The notes under the pieces are model-generated. The model was given only the letters and a program-made list of their open reading frames with translations. It did not search any database and was not told the origin of the DNA. A stretch of DNA of 64,000 nt, from NCBI GenBank assembly GCA_030386875.1, contig CM059567.1, forward strand, positions 54,544,020 to 54,608,019, given 5' to 3'. The stretch comes from Morinoia aosen (lineage: Eukaryota > Arthropoda > Malacostraca > Amphipoda > Talitridae). Both the position numbers and the translations under genes were made by a program. Below are positions 61,047-64,000 of this stretch, in pieces (the stretch's first letter is position 1; every line of letters begins with the position of its first letter).

Positions 61047-64000
61047 CTGCACACACACACGTGCTCGTCAGTGAGCTGCATGTCAGTGAGTGACTGCACA
61101 TCAGTGAGTGACGCGTGTACGTCAGTCAATGACGCGTGCACGCCAGTGAATAACGCGTACACGTTAGTGAGTGATGCATGTACGTCAGTGAATGACGCGT
61201 GTACGTCAGTGAATGACGCGTGTACGTCATTGAATGACGCGTGCACGTCAGTGAATGACGCGTGCACGTCAGTGAGTGACGCATACACGTTAGTGAATGA
61301 CTCGTGCACGTCAGTGAATGACTCCTGCACGTCAGTGAATGACGCATGCACGTCTGTGAATGACGCATGCACGTCAGTGAATGACTCGTGGACGTCAGTG
61401 AATGACTCGTGCATGTCGGTGAATGACGCGTGCACGTCAGTGAATGACACACGGTAGAGAATCAATTGCATGATACTGGCGCACGTACGTGAAGCGTGTG
61501 ATATTGGCGCCATTGATGACAGTATTCTTTAGAACCTTATCATCACAGAATGAGAGGATATGAAGAAGTGATAATTGTCCTGCCATTTAAACTTGTACGT
61601 TTGAGTGACTAATATTTTTATTTTTTTCTATTATTTCAACCCATTTTCAACTCGCGCTTATTGGCGGTAATAGAAGGTTATTATCAAATGAATGTCAACC
61701 AAACGCTAGCTTCAAAGCTTAGTTTTGTGTAACAATAATGTATGATATTTTTGTTTGATGTTTTCCGCTTGAAATAAATCCATCAAAATATTTTTTAACA
61801 GATTTTGTAAAGTCCTGCAGAAGAGTTTACAAAATAAATTGCTTTTGCAAATTTTCCTTTGTAAATACCAATCGAGAAAGGCTTCACTTTGAGCTAAGGT
61901 CGAATACTCACTGTTTTACATTCGATATGGCAAATGAAAATTTTTCTCTAGGAATACAGTTATGAAAGCAAATACATTATTGATCCGCATCAACGAGGAG
62001 CAGTATTAATTCAATAATTTGTGCTAGAATCTCAAATGAGCAATGAATAATTATTCTCGTAAAAGTCAGCCATGGATTTATTTTCTATAAGTCATTGCTA
62101 GAATCCTCATGAAAATGCTATCACACATTGACGAAGATTTACTGTACGCTTTAGCGGTGCTTTAATGCGTGTGAAGGCTTAACATCTCAAGCACCTCACG
62201 ATTACTGAAGATATTGCGCACTGAAAGACCTAATGAATTCCTCACTTTCCCCAAACATAAATTGTTAGGGAAAGTTAAAAATTATAGGCGACGTCATTTC
62301 AGTTGAGTTTGCAAGAAAATGACGTTTAAAATCCCGAACTTGTATAATGAGCGAAATTTAAAGCATGACAAAATAACAAACCGTTTCTCTCCCTAAATTG
62401 TCATTTTTACGATCGGCTGGAAATATTTACTCATTAGAAAACTTAAACTCGTAGAACTATTAATATCTGGTAGAGTCACAAAGTATATTCCTTTTTTAAC
62501 TACCTAATTCCAGAAAATTATCTCGATTTTGAAAAAATTTTCAATGCTGTGAAACATCATCAAGTGCTACACGATGCTGTCGCAAGGCCAGCCAGTGAAC
62601 AAGCAAAGATAGATGTCCGTGATGAACAGATACTGCCGAGGAGGAAGAAGATGAATGAAAACTATAGATCAGCTCTAAGAACTCATAAATCAAGTCAAAC
62701 AGGCTAAGTTGAAGCCCTTGAGTACATAAAAACATGTTTTTCTCTTCAGTCACCCATGTTGCCATTTGGTCTTAGCAAGCAAGAAGAGACACCTTCGTAT
62801 TAGCGTTAATCTAGTATCCAGTGCTATATATTTTTTGTGTATCGCCTTCACAAACTCTGTAAATAAAATTGCATCGGATGTGAAGTCTGTTAAATTAAAG
62901 CTGGACCCCACTCTCTTGAGCTTCATAGCACACACATGAAATGATTTTGCGTGAGATAAATTAGTAATCATAATATGAAGTTGAACATTTTAATATAAAT
63001 GCCACCAATTTGATGGGGCTGGAAAAAAAACATATCTTCAACAGTTAATCGTAAGAAATTCCTAGTTATTTTATTTCATTTAATTTCCTTTTTCTCGTAG
63101 ATGTATTTCCTTAGCCTAACAAAGCAGCTGTTAGCTGACAACTTCTATTTGAAGCAGGCTGCTTTATTTTATCATTCAGCGGCAAAGAGAATTCAAATGA
63201 TTCTCTCACTCGAAAGTAAAGTTTCTCAGAGCGACCACACTCCGGAAATCTAAGTAGCTTATTTAAATTATCGCGGTCCGTGCAAACAAACTAGAAAAGA
63301 AACAATTCCTGAGTAAAAGTCTCCGAAACTATGGCCTCTCTCACGTCCAGCTTATCAAGCATCGTACAAAGGAAAGATTCGAGAGACAGGGCCTACCCCT
63401 GAGCCTTGTACGGAGGCCTATCAAGTACACAAGGAAAGAAAAAGAATTCCAAGAGGCCGTGCAGTAAGCCATCGGGCGAGTCTTTTGTTAGAGCATAGCC
63501 GCTGCTGACGATAGCAAGGCTCCTTCTATCTCGCGACTGTGCCGCTGATATACAACCTCCGGTCCGGCGGTGGTTCACAGTTGGAGTCTACTGGATCGCT
63601 TGCTCTACGCCGCCTCCACGAGCTAAATTCTCAGACAATTTACAGTGTTGTCGTGGTACAGTCGACAGCGTAAGTTCTTCTGTTGACATGGCTATTCTAC
63701 GTGCTGTTTTTTTCTAGATAAAATCAGCATCTAGCAATTCTGATGGTCTGTCAGATGCTAACTGCTTGCTCTAATTTTTTGAGAAGCATCAAAGTTGGGG
63801 GCTTCAGTCTGAAAACGGCTAACGGCTTCTGTTTAACGGCTAAGTCAACAGAAAAACTTAATTTGCCAGTTCAAGCAGTGCAAATCACATTTTTTGAACA
63901 AACCGCATGACATGAAAATACAGTTTTTTAGATGCCTAAATATCATGATGGTATTTTGTATGCAGTTTCTTGTATCAACCTTGAAAAAACGGTCTCCGTT
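61047..64000 (-). other. Intron upstream of exon A, incomplete
   Basis: Phase 1. The 21-bp array lies next to the acceptor and AT-rich sequence follows. I looked for a signal-peptide exon ending in a donor after one codon base and found no convincing candidate. The 61- to 74-codon frames at 62541-62971 and 63393-63578 do not resemble one. 63380-63690 is less AT-rich, without recognised content. Confidence 0.7.
61066..61455. repeat. 21-bp minisatellite next to the exon A acceptor
   Basis: About 19 units of acgtcagtgaatgacgcgtg plus one base. Variants are gtgagtgacg, actcgtg and acgcatac. Since 21 is a multiple of three, a seven-residue repeat frame runs on both strands; these frames (128 and 200 codons) are not genes. 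The units nearest the exon become shorter and carry tgcag on the coding strand (atgtgcag and acatgcag), like the genuine acceptor gtgtgcag about 20 bp away. Confidence 0.93.

Noticed and set aside
60911-61513. 200- and 128-codon frames with seven-residue repeats on both strands
   Set aside because: The 21-bp unit length is a multiple of three, so frames stay open on both strands. One of them also overlaps exon A out of frame.

Overview
The window is eukaryotic, AT-rich and almost entirely intronic. It carries nine coding exons of one large gene on the minus strand. Together they encode about 528 residues spanning immunoglobulin (Ig) domains 1 to 5 of an Ig-superfamily adhesion receptor of the Sticks-and-stones / Hibris / Nephrin family. 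The identification rests on family hallmarks in Ig1 (QWTKDGFALG at the first intron, then PGYPRY, then DDGEYQCQVGP), on Ig2 opening VPPSGISI, on Ig4 with SPTGGW, and on Ig5 opening PPGPPLL. All eight exon junctions join in frame. Introns are 2 to 19 kb, the 5' end of the gene lies beyond position 64000, and the rest (further Ig domains, any FN3, transmembrane and cytoplasmic parts) lies beyond position 1. The receptor type and very large introns suggest an arthropod, perhaps a crustacean. That is inference; no lineage marker was found.

Layout from gene 5' (right) to 3' (left): exon A 61046-60915 and exon B 54735-54556 (Ig1); exon C 50729-50577 and exon D 43188-43009 (Ig2); exon E 23716-23375 (all of Ig3); exon F 20308-20189 and exon G 6563-6375 (Ig4); exon H 4302-4191 and exon I 2159-1984 (Ig5). 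Every junction is phase 1 except H/I, which is phase 2. Ig5 has Ile at the position of the near-invariant core Trp.

The most striking feature is the relation between tandem repeats and exon edges. Downstream of exon F lie about 15 copies of a 35-bp repeat, and downstream of exon H five copies of a 28-bp repeat. In each case the repeat unit is the exon's own last bases plus its 5' splice site, so the intron starts with a ladder of copied splice donors. Several of the exon F copies match the donor consensus better than the donor the protein requires. Exon C's donor is copied once in a ~150-bp tandem duplication, and exon D's acceptor is copied once 89 bp upstream. Where I could read through (C, F, H), using a copied donor brings an in-frame stop. 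Other repeats abut exons A, B, C and D.

The introns also hold a ~4-kb array of a 22-bp unit (about 180 copies, with a 638-bp higher-order duplication), 19-bp and 24-bp minisatellites, an (AT)n microsatellite, a decayed non-LTR retrotransposon, a tRNA-derived SINE-like copy, two copies of a ~108-bp palindromic MITE, and a 448-bp inverted-repeat element containing two perfect palindromes. The long open frames over the arrays are by-products of stop-free repeat units, not genes. No other protein-coding gene was recognised on either strand.
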